The notes: generated from the letters alone by a model not told the origin. DNA of 15,725 nt from an uncultured Pigmentiphaga sp. (GCA_937891425.1 CALAGD010000093.1:1-15725), one strand, 5' to 3'. Numbered from the stretch's first letter, positions 7,117 to 14,569 are shown. A program made the numbers and translations.

Positions 7117-8301
7117 ATGAACGAATCAGAAAACGGAACACTTGTACCCCTGGGCCGCGATTATCCTGAGCTGCGCGACGGCGTGAAGCGAATCTGCCAG
7201 GACTTCCCTCTCGAATACTGGGCCAGGCTGGACCGCGAGCGAGCCTATCCCACGGAATTCGTGAAGGCACTGACCGAAGCCGGCTACCTGGCCGCTCTCA
7301 TTCCCGAGGAGTACGGCGGCGCCGGGCTGCCTCTGCGTGCAGCTGCGGTCATCCTTGAAGAAATCAACCGCAATGGTGGGAACGCTACCCAGGCCCATGC
7401 ACAGATGTATGTCATGGGTACCGTGCTGCGTCACGGCAGTGAAGAACAGAAGCGGCGCATCCTGCCTCGGGTTGCCAGCGGCGAGTTGAGGCTGCAGGCG
7501 TTCGGCGTGACCGAACCCACCAGCGGCTCGGACACCACCCGCATCCGCACGACCGCGGTGCGTCAGGGCGACGAGTATGTGATCAACGGTCAAAAAGTCT
7601 GGACATCCCGGGCGTTGCATTCGGATCTCATGCTGTTGCTCGCCCGCACAACGCCGCTGGATCAGGTCCAGAAGCGTACCCACGGTCTTTCCGTGTTCAT
7701 TGTTGATCTCAAGGAAAATCTCGGCAAGACCGTCGAGATCCGGCCCATCGATGCCATGATCAACCACAACACGACGGAGGTGTTCTTCGAGAACCTGCGC
7801 GTGCCCGTGGAAAACCGCATTGGCGAAGAAGGCCAGGGTTTCAAGTACATCCTCTCGGGCATGAATGCGGAACGCATCCTCGTGGCGACCGAGCTGGTTG
7901 GAGACACGCACTGGTTCATTGAGACGGCAACCCGCTACGCCAATGAGCGCGTTGTTTTCGGACGGCCCATCGGCCAGAACCAGGGCATTCAGTTCCCCAT
8001 TGCCCGCTGCTATGCAGAGCTGGAGAGCGCAGACATTCTCGCGCGCCGAGCAGCTGCGCTGTTCCAGGATGGCAAGGATTGCGGCACGGCAGCCAATGTG
8101 GCCAAGTTGATTGCGTCCGAGGCTTCCTGGCACGCCGCAGAGGCCTGCATGCAGACGTTTGGCGGCTTCGGCTACGCAGCTGAATACCACGTGGAGCGCC
8201 GCTGGCGCGAAGCACGGCTGGCCCAGATTGCTCCCGTGTCCACCAACATGGTGCTTTCGTATATTGCTCAGCACGTGCTGGGGTTGCCGCGGTCCTATTG
8301 A
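7117..8301 (+). CDS. Acyl-CoA dehydrogenase (FAD-dependent)
   Basis: Oxidises an acyl-CoA to the 2-enoyl-CoA, passing electrons to ETF. The 394-residue product has the usual three-part fold: helical N-terminus with IPEEYGGAGLP (62-72), a middle beta domain with FGVTEPTSGSDTTRIRT (129-145) and INGQKVWTS (156-164), and a C-terminal helical domain with ERVVFGRPIGQNQGIQFPIA (277-296) and QTFGGFGYAAEYHVER (346-361). At the position of the MCAD catalytic glutamate (QIYEGT) this protein reads Q370-I-A-P373-V, so that base is absent. Instead E252 in SGMNAERILVA aligns with the catalytic glutamate of isovaleryl-CoA dehydrogenase, suggesting a branched substrate. ATG 7117 has GAGGA (7108-7112) upstream; a GTG at 7066 would read through the operator. 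First gene of a five-gene operon. Confidence 0.92.
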   Translation: MNESENGTLVPLGRDYPELRDGVKRICQDFPLEYWARLDRERAYPTEFVKALTEAGYLAALIPEEYGGAGLPLRAAAVILEEINRNGGNATQAHAQMYVMGTVLRHGSEEQKRRILPRVASGELRLQAFGVTEPTSGSDTTRIRTTAVRQGDEYVINGQKVWTSRALHSDLMLLLARTTPLDQVQKRTHGLSVFIVDLKENLGKTVEIRPIDAMINHNTTEVFFENLRVPVENRIGEEGQGFKYILSGMNAERILVATELVGDTHWFIETATRYANERVVFGRPIGQNQGIQFPIARCYAELESADILARRAAALFQDGKDCGTAANVAKLIASEASWHAAEACMQTFGGFGYAAEYHVERRWREARLAQIAPVSTNMVLSYIAQHVLGLPRSY

Positions 8302-8318
8302 AGCGAACGGAGCAAAGC

Positions 8319-9269
8319 ATGCATAACCTTCCGAGCGATGTCCATATCATGGAAGTGGGGATGCGGGACGGTCTGCAGAGTGAAGCGACGCTGTTGTCCG
8401 TCGAACAGAAACTCGCCATCCTTGAAAGCATCCTGGATTCAGGCATAAAGGAAGTTGAGGTCGGTTCATTCGTCAACCCGAAGGCGGTACCCCAGATGGC
8501 GAACACGGCGGACGTGTTTCGCGAGATCCGGAAACGGCCGGGTGTGAAATATCGGGCTCTCTGGCTGAACATGCGCGGATACGAGCAGGCCAGGGAAACC
8601 GGGAAGGTAGATCTGGACGCCAAACTCGCCATTACCGCCAGCGAGACCTTCAGTCTGCGCAATACGAAACGAACCATCCAGGATGCGTTGCAAGAAACGC
8701 GGGAATGGATGGTGCGCTACCGGGAGGACGGCGTGGGCGACTGGTCGCTTACGGTGATGTCGGCGTTCGGCTGCAACTTCGAAGGCCGCATCGAACCGTC
8801 GGAGGTAGTTGGCCTGATTCGCCAGGTGATGGACATCGCTCGTGAAGAAGGTGTCGACATTCCGGAGATCAATCTGGCCGACACCATGGGCTGGGCAAAT
8901 CCCGTTTCCATCAGTACGCTGGTTTCCCAAGTGAAACAGAACTGGCCCCAAGTTGAGGTCAAGCTGCACCTGCACGACACGCGGGGCCTTGCGGTGGCAA
9001 ACGCAATGGCAGGGCTGCAGGCAGGCGTACGCCGCTTCGATGCATCGCTGGGCGGAATCGGCGGCTGCCCGTTCGCCGGTAACCGTGGTGCGGCGGGCAA
9101 TATTTGTACCGAAGATCTTGTATTCCTGTGTGAAGAACAGGGAATTGCAACCGGAATCGATCTCGATCGGGCCATAGGCACCGCCACGCTGGTGCAGGAT
9201 TACCTGCAGCATTCCTTGCCTGGCAAGCTGCTTACTGGGGGATCCCGTTCCAAGTTTGGCATCCAGTAA
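8319..9269 (+). CDS. HMG-CoA lyase-like DRE-TIM metallolyase
   Basis: Predicted to cleave a 3-hydroxy-3-methyl dicarboxyl-CoA (HMG-CoA or a relative) by retro-Claisen reaction. The 316-residue product follows the hydroxymethylglutaryl-CoA lyase plan: EVGMRDGLQSE (12-22) with R16 and metal ligand D17, VEVGSFVNPKAVPQMAN (46-62), NLADTMGWANP (185-195), LHLHDTRG with metal ligands H217 and H219, the catalytic-cysteine loop GIGGCPFA (C250), and N261 in AAGNICTED as the fourth ligand. Differences from classical enzymes (GM instead of GP before RDG, an extra residue pair after GGCPFA) leave room for a related substrate such as citramalyl-CoA. ATG 8319 has GGAG (8309-8312) six bases upstream; a TTG at 8298 overlapping the previous stop is less likely. 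It lies 17 bases after the dehydrogenase. Confidence 0.88.
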   Translation: MHNLPSDVHIMEVGMRDGLQSEATLLSVEQKLAILESILDSGIKEVEVGSFVNPKAVPQMANTADVFREIRKRPGVKYRALWLNMRGYEQARETGKVDLDAKLAITASETFSLRNTKRTIQDALQETREWMVRYREDGVGDWSLTVMSAFGCNFEGRIEPSEVVGLIRQVMDIAREEGVDIPEINLADTMGWANPVSISTLVSQVKQNWPQVEVKLHLHDTRGLAVANAMAGLQAGVRRFDASLGGIGGCPFAGNRGAAGNICTEDLVFLCEEQGIATGIDLDRAIGTATLVQDYLQHSLPGKLLTGGSRSKFGIQ

Positions 9270-9278
9270 AGAAGAATC

Positions 9279-10091
9279 ATGGGAACTAGCGAAATTTTCA
9301 ATAATCGGTACGAGACACTACTTGTCGAGCAACCTGTTCCCCACGTGATGCGGGTAACGTTGAACCGTCCGGAAGTAGCCAACGCGGCCAACACCCGCAT
9401 GACGCTGGAGCTCATCTCCATTTTCCGGCAGCTTGATGAAGAAGATCACGACATTCGGTGTGTCATCTTCACCGGGGCGGGAGACCGGGCGTTCTGCGCC
9501 GGCGGCGACTTGAAGGAACGCTCGACCATGAGCGAGAACGACTGGAGCCGCCAGCATCGCATCATCGAACGCATGGTCCGCACGTTCCTCGATTGCCCCA
9601 TTCCCACCATTGGCGCGGTCAATGGCGCTGCCTATGGTGGCGGGCTTGAGCTAGCGCTGTGTTGTGACATGCTGTACGCCGCCGACCACGCCAGGTTCGC
9701 GCTTACCGAAACCTCCATTGGCATCATGCCGGGAGCGGGCGGCACGCAGAACCTGACGCGGCGCGTGGGGGAAGCGCGTGCCAAAGAGATCATACTCACG
9801 GCGGCGCCCTTTACCGCGCAACAGGCGCTGGCATGGGGCGTTGTTCTCGATGTCGTTCCTGGCGCCGACCTGCAGTCGCATGTGCTGCAAAAGGCCGAAC
9901 GCATTGCCTCGAATGCACCCCTGGCAACCCGCCAGGCGAAACACGCCATTCATTATGGCGCCGAAATGGATCTGAAGAGCGCCTTGATGTTCGAGATCGA
10001 GGCCTACAACAAGCTGGTCGTTTCCGAAGACCGCCAGGAAGGCGTTCGGGCCTTCATGGAGAAGCGCAAGCCCGTATTCCGTGGCCGCTGA
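9279..10091 (+). CDS. Enoyl-CoA hydratase (crotonase family)
   Basis: Adds water to a 2-enoyl-CoA, here presumably the product of the dehydrogenase. The 270-residue crotonase-fold protein has both oxyanion-hole segments, DRAFCAGGDL (69-78) and NGAAYGGGLELALCCD (115-130), and both acid/base glutamates of true hydratases: E124 in the GGGLE turn and E144 in TETSIGIMPGAGGTQ. The C-terminus (EDRQEGVRAFMEKRKPVF) is also typical. Both glutamates argue for hydration rather than isomerase or hydrolase chemistry. A methylglutaconyl-CoA hydratase role would fit the neighbours but cannot be told from motifs alone. It starts nine bases after the lyase stop, with only a weak GAAGA ribosome site, suggesting translational coupling. 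Confidence 0.92.
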   Translation: MGTSEIFNNRYETLLVEQPVPHVMRVTLNRPEVANAANTRMTLELISIFRQLDEEDHDIRCVIFTGAGDRAFCAGGDLKERSTMSENDWSRQHRIIERMVRTFLDCPIPTIGAVNGAAYGGGLELALCCDMLYAADHARFALTETSIGIMPGAGGTQNLTRRVGEARAKEIILTAAPFTAQQALAWGVVLDVVPGADLQSHVLQKAERIASNAPLATRQAKHAIHYGAEMDLKSALMFEIEAYNKLVVSEDRQEGVRAFMEKRKPVFRGR

Positions 10092-10136
10092 CAGGAACAG
10101 GTCAATGCAATTCCATCGACAGAATCTGGAGCGTGC

Positions 10137-11300
10137 ATGTCTAGCAAGCCACTGAAGGGAATCTGTGTTCTCGAGCTGGGGCACAGCCTTGCAGCGCCGT
10201 ATGCGGGGCTGATTTTCGCCGAGCTCGGTGCCGAAGTGATCAAAGTGGAGTTGCCTCCCAAGGGCGATCACGCACGTGGGTGGGGGCCCCCGTTTACCGA
10301 AGATGCCGCAACCGCTTTCCAGGTGATGAACCGGGGCAAGTACGGCATCACCTGCGACCTGTCCGACGAACGGCAGTTCGCCCACCTGATGAAACTGGTG
10401 CGCGAACAGGCCGACGTCCTCGTCCATAACCTGAAGCCAGGCGCGGAAGAGAAGCTGGGGCTTACGGGCGAACGGCTGCTGAAAGAAAATCCGCGCCTCG
10501 TGGTCTGCAACATTGCCGCGTTCGGCGCGAAGGGACCGCTGCGTTACCAGCCTGGCTACGATCCGCTCATGCAGGCGTTCAGTGGTTTAATGAGTTTGTG
10601 CGGTCACCCCGACAGCCCACCCTCGCGGGTGCCCGTCTCGCTGGTCGACCTGGGCTCCGGAATGTGGGCTGCGATCGGCATTCTCGCGGCGCTGCGTGAA
10701 CGCGACATCACCGGCAAGGGTGCAGTCGTGAACACCTCCCTGCTGGAAACGGCGCTGAACTGGCTGACGCTGGCCATTTCCGGTTACCTGGCCAATGGCG
10801 AGGTGCCGCAACGGCAGGGCTCTGGCCTGGCCGAAATCGTGCCATACCAGGTCTTCGCGGCACAGGATGGTGAAATGATGGTGGCCGCCGGAAATGACGG
10901 GCTGTTCAAGAAGCTCTGCGAAGTGATGGGTCTGAACCATCTCGTGGAAGACCCGCGGTTCTCTACCAATCCCCAGCGGGTGCGCAACAAACCAGCGCTG
11001 ATTCCCATTCTGCAGGCGGAGTTCCTCAAGAAGCCGCGCGCGGAATGGCTGGACTCGCTGACCAGGGTGGGCGTACCGGTCGGGCCGCTGCAAACCGTGG
11101 ACGAAGTGGTACGCCACCCGCAAGTGGAAGCGCTCGAAATACTTCAGAAACACCATCGCGGCGGTTTTCAGACGGTGGGTTTGCCGTTGTCGTTTGACGG
11201 AGCCCGCCCCTCATTCTCCGACATTGGCCCCAGGCTGGGGGAACACAATTCCCTCTTCGGCGAGAACACCACGGGGTCCGCGCCCGACGAGAAAAAGTGA
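10137..11300 (+). CDS. CaiB/BaiF (class III) CoA-transferase
   Basis: Transfers CoA between acids through an aspartyl anhydride, here the likely activation step for the pathway acid. The 387-residue length fits the family. Landmarks: LKGICVLELGHSLAAPYAGLIFAELGAEVIKVE (6-38), NRGKYGITCDLSD (65-77), VLVHNLKPGAEEKLGL (94-109), GYDPLMQAFSGLM (140-152), and PVSLVDLGSGMWA, in which D171 aligns with the catalytic aspartate of formyl-CoA transferase (D169). The CoA donor is commonly succinyl-CoA or acetyl-CoA, but neither can be inferred from sequence. ATG 10137 has GGAG (10128-10131) five bases upstream. The 45-base gap from the hydratase gene shows no terminator or promoter, so it is taken to be in the same operon. 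Confidence 0.92.
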   Translation: MSSKPLKGICVLELGHSLAAPYAGLIFAELGAEVIKVELPPKGDHARGWGPPFTEDAATAFQVMNRGKYGITCDLSDERQFAHLMKLVREQADVLVHNLKPGAEEKLGLTGERLLKENPRLVVCNIAAFGAKGPLRYQPGYDPLMQAFSGLMSLCGHPDSPPSRVPVSLVDLGSGMWAAIGILAALRERDITGKGAVVNTSLLETALNWLTLAISGYLANGEVPQRQGSGLAEIVPYQVFAAQDGEMMVAAGNDGLFKKLCEVMGLNHLVEDPRFSTNPQRVRNKPALIPILQAEFLKKPRAEWLDSLTRVGVPVGPLQTVDEVVRHPQVEALEILQKHHRGGFQTVGLPLSFDGARPSFSDIGPRLGEHNSLFGENTTGSAPDEKK

Positions 11301-11320
11301 ACAACTAACAGGAGAAACAC

Positions 11321-12280
11321 ATGAGACTCAAGTTGGCCGCGCTGCTGACCTTTGCACTTGTGGGAAGCGCAGGGGCAGCAACCGATTATCCGTCTCGCCC
11401 GATCAACTTCATCGTGCCGTTCGCACCGGGTGGGCTGACCGACATCGTCGCCCGTCTCGTCGGCGACGCCATGTCGGAAGAGCTGAAGACTCCGGTTGTG
11501 GTGCAGAACAAGCCCGGTGCCGGAGCCACCATTGGTACTGCACAGGTGGCACGTGCTGCCCCCGATGGTTATACGGTACTGATCGTCAGTGGTGCTGGCC
11601 ACGCGACTGCTCCCGTCCTGTACGACAATCTTCCCTATGATGTCATCGACTCGTTTGACGCCGTCGGTATGCTGGGGCGATCCAATTTCGTACTGACGGT
11701 GAACAAGAACCAGGTTCCCGTGAAGAACCTGAAGGAGTTCCTCGAGCTCGTGCGCAAGAATCCGGGCAAATACACCTACAGTCATTCTGGCAAGGGTTCG
11801 TCCCAGCACGTGGTAGGAGCGCTCTTTGCCAAGGCTGCCGGAGTTGACGTGCAGGACATTCCGTATCGCGGCTCGGGCCTGGCATTGACCGCCCTCATGA
11901 GCGGGGAAGTGGGTTTCGGCTTTGACGGCACACCGGCCATCAAGGGCATGGAACAGCTGGTTCCGCTGGCACAGACCGGAGAAACGCGTGACAACCCGTT
12001 GTGGCCCGATGTTCCTACCATGAAGGAAGCAGGGTTGCCTGAATTCGGAACGGCATATACCTGGCAGGGCGCTTTCGTGCCGAAAGGTACGCCGCCGGAA
12101 GTCATCGCAAAACTGCACGATGCAATCAAGAAGGCCCTCGAGAGGCCCGATGTGCGGCAGAAACTGCTGGACAAGAGCGTAGTGCCGACGCCGGAGTTTA
12201 CTCCCGAGGCAACGGCACAATTCCTGAAGGATGAGGTGAAGCGTTACAGCGCGCTCGCCGACACGCTGAAGCGCGAGTAA
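11321..12280 (+). CDS. Bug/TctC-family periplasmic solute-binding protein
   Basis: Second receptor of this family in the window, 319 residues. A Sec-type signal peptide (MRLKLAALLTFALVGSAGA) is probably cut before ATDYPSRP. Family landmarks: INFIVPFAPGGLTDIVARLVGDAM, VVQNKPGAGATIGTAQVARAAPDGYT, a central YSHSGKGSSQHVVGALF, IPYRGSGLALTALMSGEVGFGFDG, LWPDVPTMKEAGLPEF and FVPKGTPPEVIAKLHDAI. ATG 11321 has AGGAG (11310-11314) six bases upstream and lies 20 bases after the CoA-transferase. As last gene of the catabolic operon it probably senses or captures the acid consumed by the enzymes. No TctAB partner is present, so transport would need membrane subunits from elsewhere. It is only a distant relative of the receptor at 4524-5504. 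Confidence 0.92.
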   Translation: MRLKLAALLTFALVGSAGAATDYPSRPINFIVPFAPGGLTDIVARLVGDAMSEELKTPVVVQNKPGAGATIGTAQVARAAPDGYTVLIVSGAGHATAPVLYDNLPYDVIDSFDAVGMLGRSNFVLTVNKNQVPVKNLKEFLELVRKNPGKYTYSHSGKGSSQHVVGALFAKAAGVDVQDIPYRGSGLALTALMSGEVGFGFDGTPAIKGMEQLVPLAQTGETRDNPLWPDVPTMKEAGLPEFGTAYTWQGAFVPKGTPPEVIAKLHDAIKKALERPDVRQKLLDKSVVPTPEFTPEATAQFLKDEVKRYSALADTLKRE

Positions 12281-12301
12281 ACAACCCGTTCGTCCATACG
12301 G

Positions 12302-12335
12302 TACCGGGTCGGTTGCGAACATGCAGCGACCGGTA
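12302..12335. terminator. Weak hairpin between convergent Bug and LacI-type genes
   Basis: TACCGG (12302-12307) pairs with CCGGTA (12330-12335); further inward TCG/CGA and TGC/GCA pair with small bulges around a six-base loop. It lies between two convergent stops (12280 and 12350). No T-tract is present on either strand, so it may be only a weak or shared terminator. Confidence 0.3.
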
Positions 12336-12349
12336 TCGTTGGTCGAGCA

Positions 12350-13387
12350 CTATCGCTTCCTGTTTCCCGCGGATTTCAGGGGCTGGCACGACTCGCGCAG
12401 GATCAGCTCGCTCGACACGAGATGAACTCGACCATTCAGGTCGTTGCCGGCCCGGTTCGCCATATGTGCCAATAATATCTGCGCTGCCAGCTTGCCGCTC
12501 TCGACGGGGTGGGTGCGAATGGCGGTAATGGCCGGAGTAACCAGCTGCGCGAGGTCGGAGTCGGATTCTGCAATAACGGAAATATCGTGCGGAATTCTCA
12601 GTTTGCGCGCCCGTATTGCCCGCAGTACATCGGGCAGGAGGTTGAAGCCGCCGGCGATCAGGGCCGTAGGCGGAGGGGCGAGATCGAGAGCATCGAGAGT
12701 GAGATCGTAACCACCTGCCCCCAGGCTGGGCCGCTGCTTGATGAGTTCGGGTTGTACCGGTAAACCGTACTTTTCGAATGCCTCGGTGTACCCGGCAATA
12801 CGTTCACGAAAAGGCCACATTTCCTTCCCGGTGATCAATGCGATTCTGCGATGGCCGATGCTTAGCAGATATTCGGTGGCCGAGCGGGTGGAAGTGCGGT
12901 GATCGACCAGTACGGCACCTGCTGCACCATCAACGACCCGGTCGAAATAGACGATGGGAATGCCAAGGCTTTGGCGAATGCCCCGTAGCTGAGGATCCGT
13001 TTCAGAGCAGGTCGTCATGAGCAGCCCGTCTACCCGTTGCTTGGCGAATTTGTCGAGTAGCGCGACTTCGCGTTCGTATTCATCGTAAGAACAGGCGATG
13101 ACCACCGTATAACCCGCTGGCTCGAGGACTTCCTGAGCGCTTTGCACCAGCTCGGCCAGCGTGGTAACCGATATGTCTCGAACAATGATGCCGATCGTGC
13201 GCGTTTCACCCCGCCTGACTGCCTGAGCGCTGGTGTTGGGCTTGTATCCCAACTGCTCCATTGCGTCGAGCACGGCTTGCCGAGTCGCGGGCCGCACCGA
13301 CGGCACCTGATTGATTACGCGCGACACGGTGCCAATTGAAACACCGGCGAGCTTCGCCACTTCCTTGATGGTAGGCGCTGACTTCAT
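12350..13387 (-). CDS. LacI/GalR-family transcriptional repressor
   Basis: DNA-binding regulator of 345 residues. The N-terminal helix-turn-helix is TIKEVAKLAGVSIGTVSRVIN (6-26), followed by the RPATRQAVLDAMEQLGYKPN linker and a hinge segment SAQAVRRG (53-60). The remainder is a periplasmic-binding-protein-like effector domain (TRTIGIIVRDI..., VDGLLMTTCSE, PIVYFDRV, GHRRIALITG, ALIAGGFNLL). The effector is unknown but probably a pathway acid or CoA ester. ATG 13387 gives the normal family N-terminus; the longer frame to 13444 would start upstream of the -10 hexamer. It is transcribed toward the catabolic operon and shares a 13-bp operator with that operon's promoter, so I infer that it represses both the operon and itself. 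Confidence 0.92.
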   Translation of the reverse strand: MKSAPTIKEVAKLAGVSIGTVSRVINQVPSVRPATRQAVLDAMEQLGYKPNTSAQAVRRGETRTIGIIVRDISVTTLAELVQSAQEVLEPAGYTVVIACSYDEYEREVALLDKFAKQRVDGLLMTTCSETDPQLRGIRQSLGIPIVYFDRVVDGAAGAVLVDHRTSTRSATEYLLSIGHRRIALITGKEMWPFRERIAGYTEAFEKYGLPVQPELIKQRPSLGAGGYDLTLDALDLAPPPTALIAGGFNLLPDVLRAIRARKLRIPHDISVIAESDSDLAQLVTPAITAIRTHPVESGKLAAQILLAHMANRAGNDLNGRVHLVSSELILRESCQPLKSAGNRKR

Positions 13388-13424
13388 TTCAACTCGTGCA
13401 ACATACAGGTTCGAGAACACTTCG

Positions 13425-13452
13425 ATTATACTGGGGTTGCGCAAAGTGAAAC
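13425..13452 (-). promoter_or_regulatory. Promoter of the lacI-type gene
   Basis: On the minus strand a perfect -10 TATAAT lies at 13430-13425. Sixteen bases upstream is a poor -35, GTTTCA (13452-13447), which is part of the LacI-type operator. Transcription would start near 13418, about 30 bases before ATG 13387. Operator and -35 coincide, as expected for autorepression. Confidence 0.65.
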
Positions 13453-13459
13453 GTTTCCA
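13447..13459. promoter_or_regulatory. LacI-family operator ahead of the lacI-type gene
   Basis: TGAAACGTTTCCA, with palindromic core GAAACGTTTC, is the exact reverse complement of 7093-7105. It covers the -35 region of the lacI-type gene. It also lies about 250 bases upstream of the FAH-family gene at 13707, so an effect on that divergent gene is possible but less certain. Confidence 0.75.
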
Positions 13460-13706
13460 AGCGCGGGCCCAGCGGAGTGCCAGAGTGACGGCTTCAGTGC
13501 TCGATCGCTGGCTGCGACGTTGGACACAGATTCGTGTTCGGTACCCATGGGTAGCGATGCGAACCGGAGGAGCACAAGCTCAGAATAACCGATTGAAAGC
13601 TGAATTTGCCAACAAATTTGATTCTGTGCGAGTTTCATTTCCAGCCGGGGTGTAGTGCAGTTTTCACCCGCGGGCCTGGTTCATTTGTCAGATACAGCAG
13701 GTAAAC
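13460..13706. other. Intergenic region between the lacI-type and FAH-family genes
   Basis: Together with the lacI-type promoter and operator this makes a gap of about 320 bases without a gene. It holds two further dyads: the perfect 12-bp palindrome TACCCATGGGTA (13542-13553) and AATTTG-CCAA-CAAATT (13603-13618). A weak promoter pair for the FAH gene, TTGAAA (13593-13598) and TTTGAT (13617-13622) with 18-bp spacing, would place the second dyad in the spacer. Short reading frames here look like noise. Confidence 0.4.
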
Positions 13707-14564
13707 ATGAAACTACTTCGTTATGGTCTTCCCGGCCAGGAGCGTCCCGGTGTGCTGGACGCCGACGGCAACATCCGTGCCCTGGGCGCATTGATTCGCG
13801 ATATCGACGCCAGTACGCTGACTGCGGATACGTTGGCCGCGTTGCGTGCGCTCGACCTGAATGCGCTGCCCATTGTGGATCAGCCGGTGCGCCTGGGCGT
13901 TCCCTGGACGGGCATGCGCAAGTTCATTGCCATTGGTCTGAACTACCGCGCCCATGCCGAAGAGGGCGGTGTACCCGTGCCCGAGCAGCCGGTGCTGTTT
14001 CCCAAGTGGACCAGCTGTCTAAGTGGTCCGAACGATCCCATCGTCATTCCGCACGACAAATGTCAGCTCGATTGGGAAGCAGAGCTCGGGGTGGTCATCG
14101 GCCGCACGGCACGTAATGTCTCCGAGGCCGAGGCCCTGGAATACGTGGCCGGCTACTGCGTGGCAAACGACGTGTCCGACCGCTACTACCAGTTCAACGG
14201 GGGGGCAGGGCAGTGGGGCAAAGGCAAGGGCTTCGATACCTTCGGCCCCGTCGGCCCATGGCTGGTCACTCGCGATGAAGTGCCCGATCCGCAAGCGCTG
14301 GAAATCTGGCTGACGGTGAATGGCGAAGAAATGCAGCGCTCGAACACCGCCGACATGATTTTCAGCTGCGCGCACCTGGTCAGCCACTGCAGCCAGTTCA
14401 TGACGCTGGAGCCCGGCGACCTCATCATCACGGGCACACCCTCCGGCGTTGGCCTGGGCCGCAAGCCGCCTCGCTATCTGAAACCCGGCGATGTCGTCAC
14501 GCTGGGCATTACGGGGCTGGGCGTACAGTCGCAGCAGGTGATGGAGAAGTCTGCTGGAAGGTAG
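13707..14564 (+). CDS. Fumarylacetoacetate hydrolase (FAH)-family enzyme
   Basis: A 285-residue member of the FAH superfamily (FAHD1/HpcE-like), whose enzymes hydrolyse, decarboxylate or isomerise 2-oxo or acylpyruvate-type acids. Landmarks: FIAIGLNYRAHAEEGG (73-88), in which H83 and E86 match the catalytic His-Glu pair; PVLFPKWTSCLSGP (95-108) with K100; DWEAELGVVIG (122-132) with metal ligands E124 and E126; GYCVANDVSDR (149-159) with the third ligand D155; KGFDTFGPVGPWLVT; and LEPGDLIITGTPSGVGLGRKPPRYLKPGD. The metal site is complete, so it should be active, but the substrate is not predictable. ATG 13707 has AGG (13699-13701) upstream. It is divergent from the lacI-type gene and followed by a strong terminator, so it appears monocistronic. 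It may serve the neighbouring pathway. Confidence 0.88.
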   Translation: MKLLRYGLPGQERPGVLDADGNIRALGALIRDIDASTLTADTLAALRALDLNALPIVDQPVRLGVPWTGMRKFIAIGLNYRAHAEEGGVPVPEQPVLFPKWTSCLSGPNDPIVIPHDKCQLDWEAELGVVIGRTARNVSEAEALEYVAGYCVANDVSDRYYQFNGGAGQWGKGKGFDTFGPVGPWLVTRDEVPDPQALEIWLTVNGEEMQRSNTADMIFSCAHLVSHCSQFMTLEPGDLIITGTPSGVGLGRKPPRYLKPGDVVTLGITGLGVQSQQVMEKSAGR

Positions 14565-14569
14565 GAGAA

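Noticed and set aside
6897..7118. 73-codon minus-strand frame in the divergent control region
   Set aside because: It covers two promoters and two operators and has no ribosome site or family resemblance. Better explained as regulatory DNA.
7126..8274. 382-codon open frame on the minus strand
   Set aside because: Antisense to the acyl-CoA dehydrogenase gene over its whole length, no family motifs and no ribosome site. Shadow frame.
7117..11300. Leucine/isovalerate (liu) degradation operon
   Set aside because: The dehydrogenase, hydratase and lyase fit, but both methylcrotonyl-CoA carboxylase subunits are missing and a CoA-transferase is present. A dicarboxylate pathway explains the set better.
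11168..12322. 384-codon open frame on the minus strand
   Set aside because: It lies antisense to the Bug receptor and the CoA-transferase end, whose protein motifs and ribosome sites are clear. Its translation is rich in H, R, Q and C with no recognisable motif: a high-G+C shadow frame.
13426..13655. Small reading frames in the lacI-FAH gap on both strands
   Set aside because: No start with a ribosome site and no protein resemblance. They overlap promoter and operator sequences.
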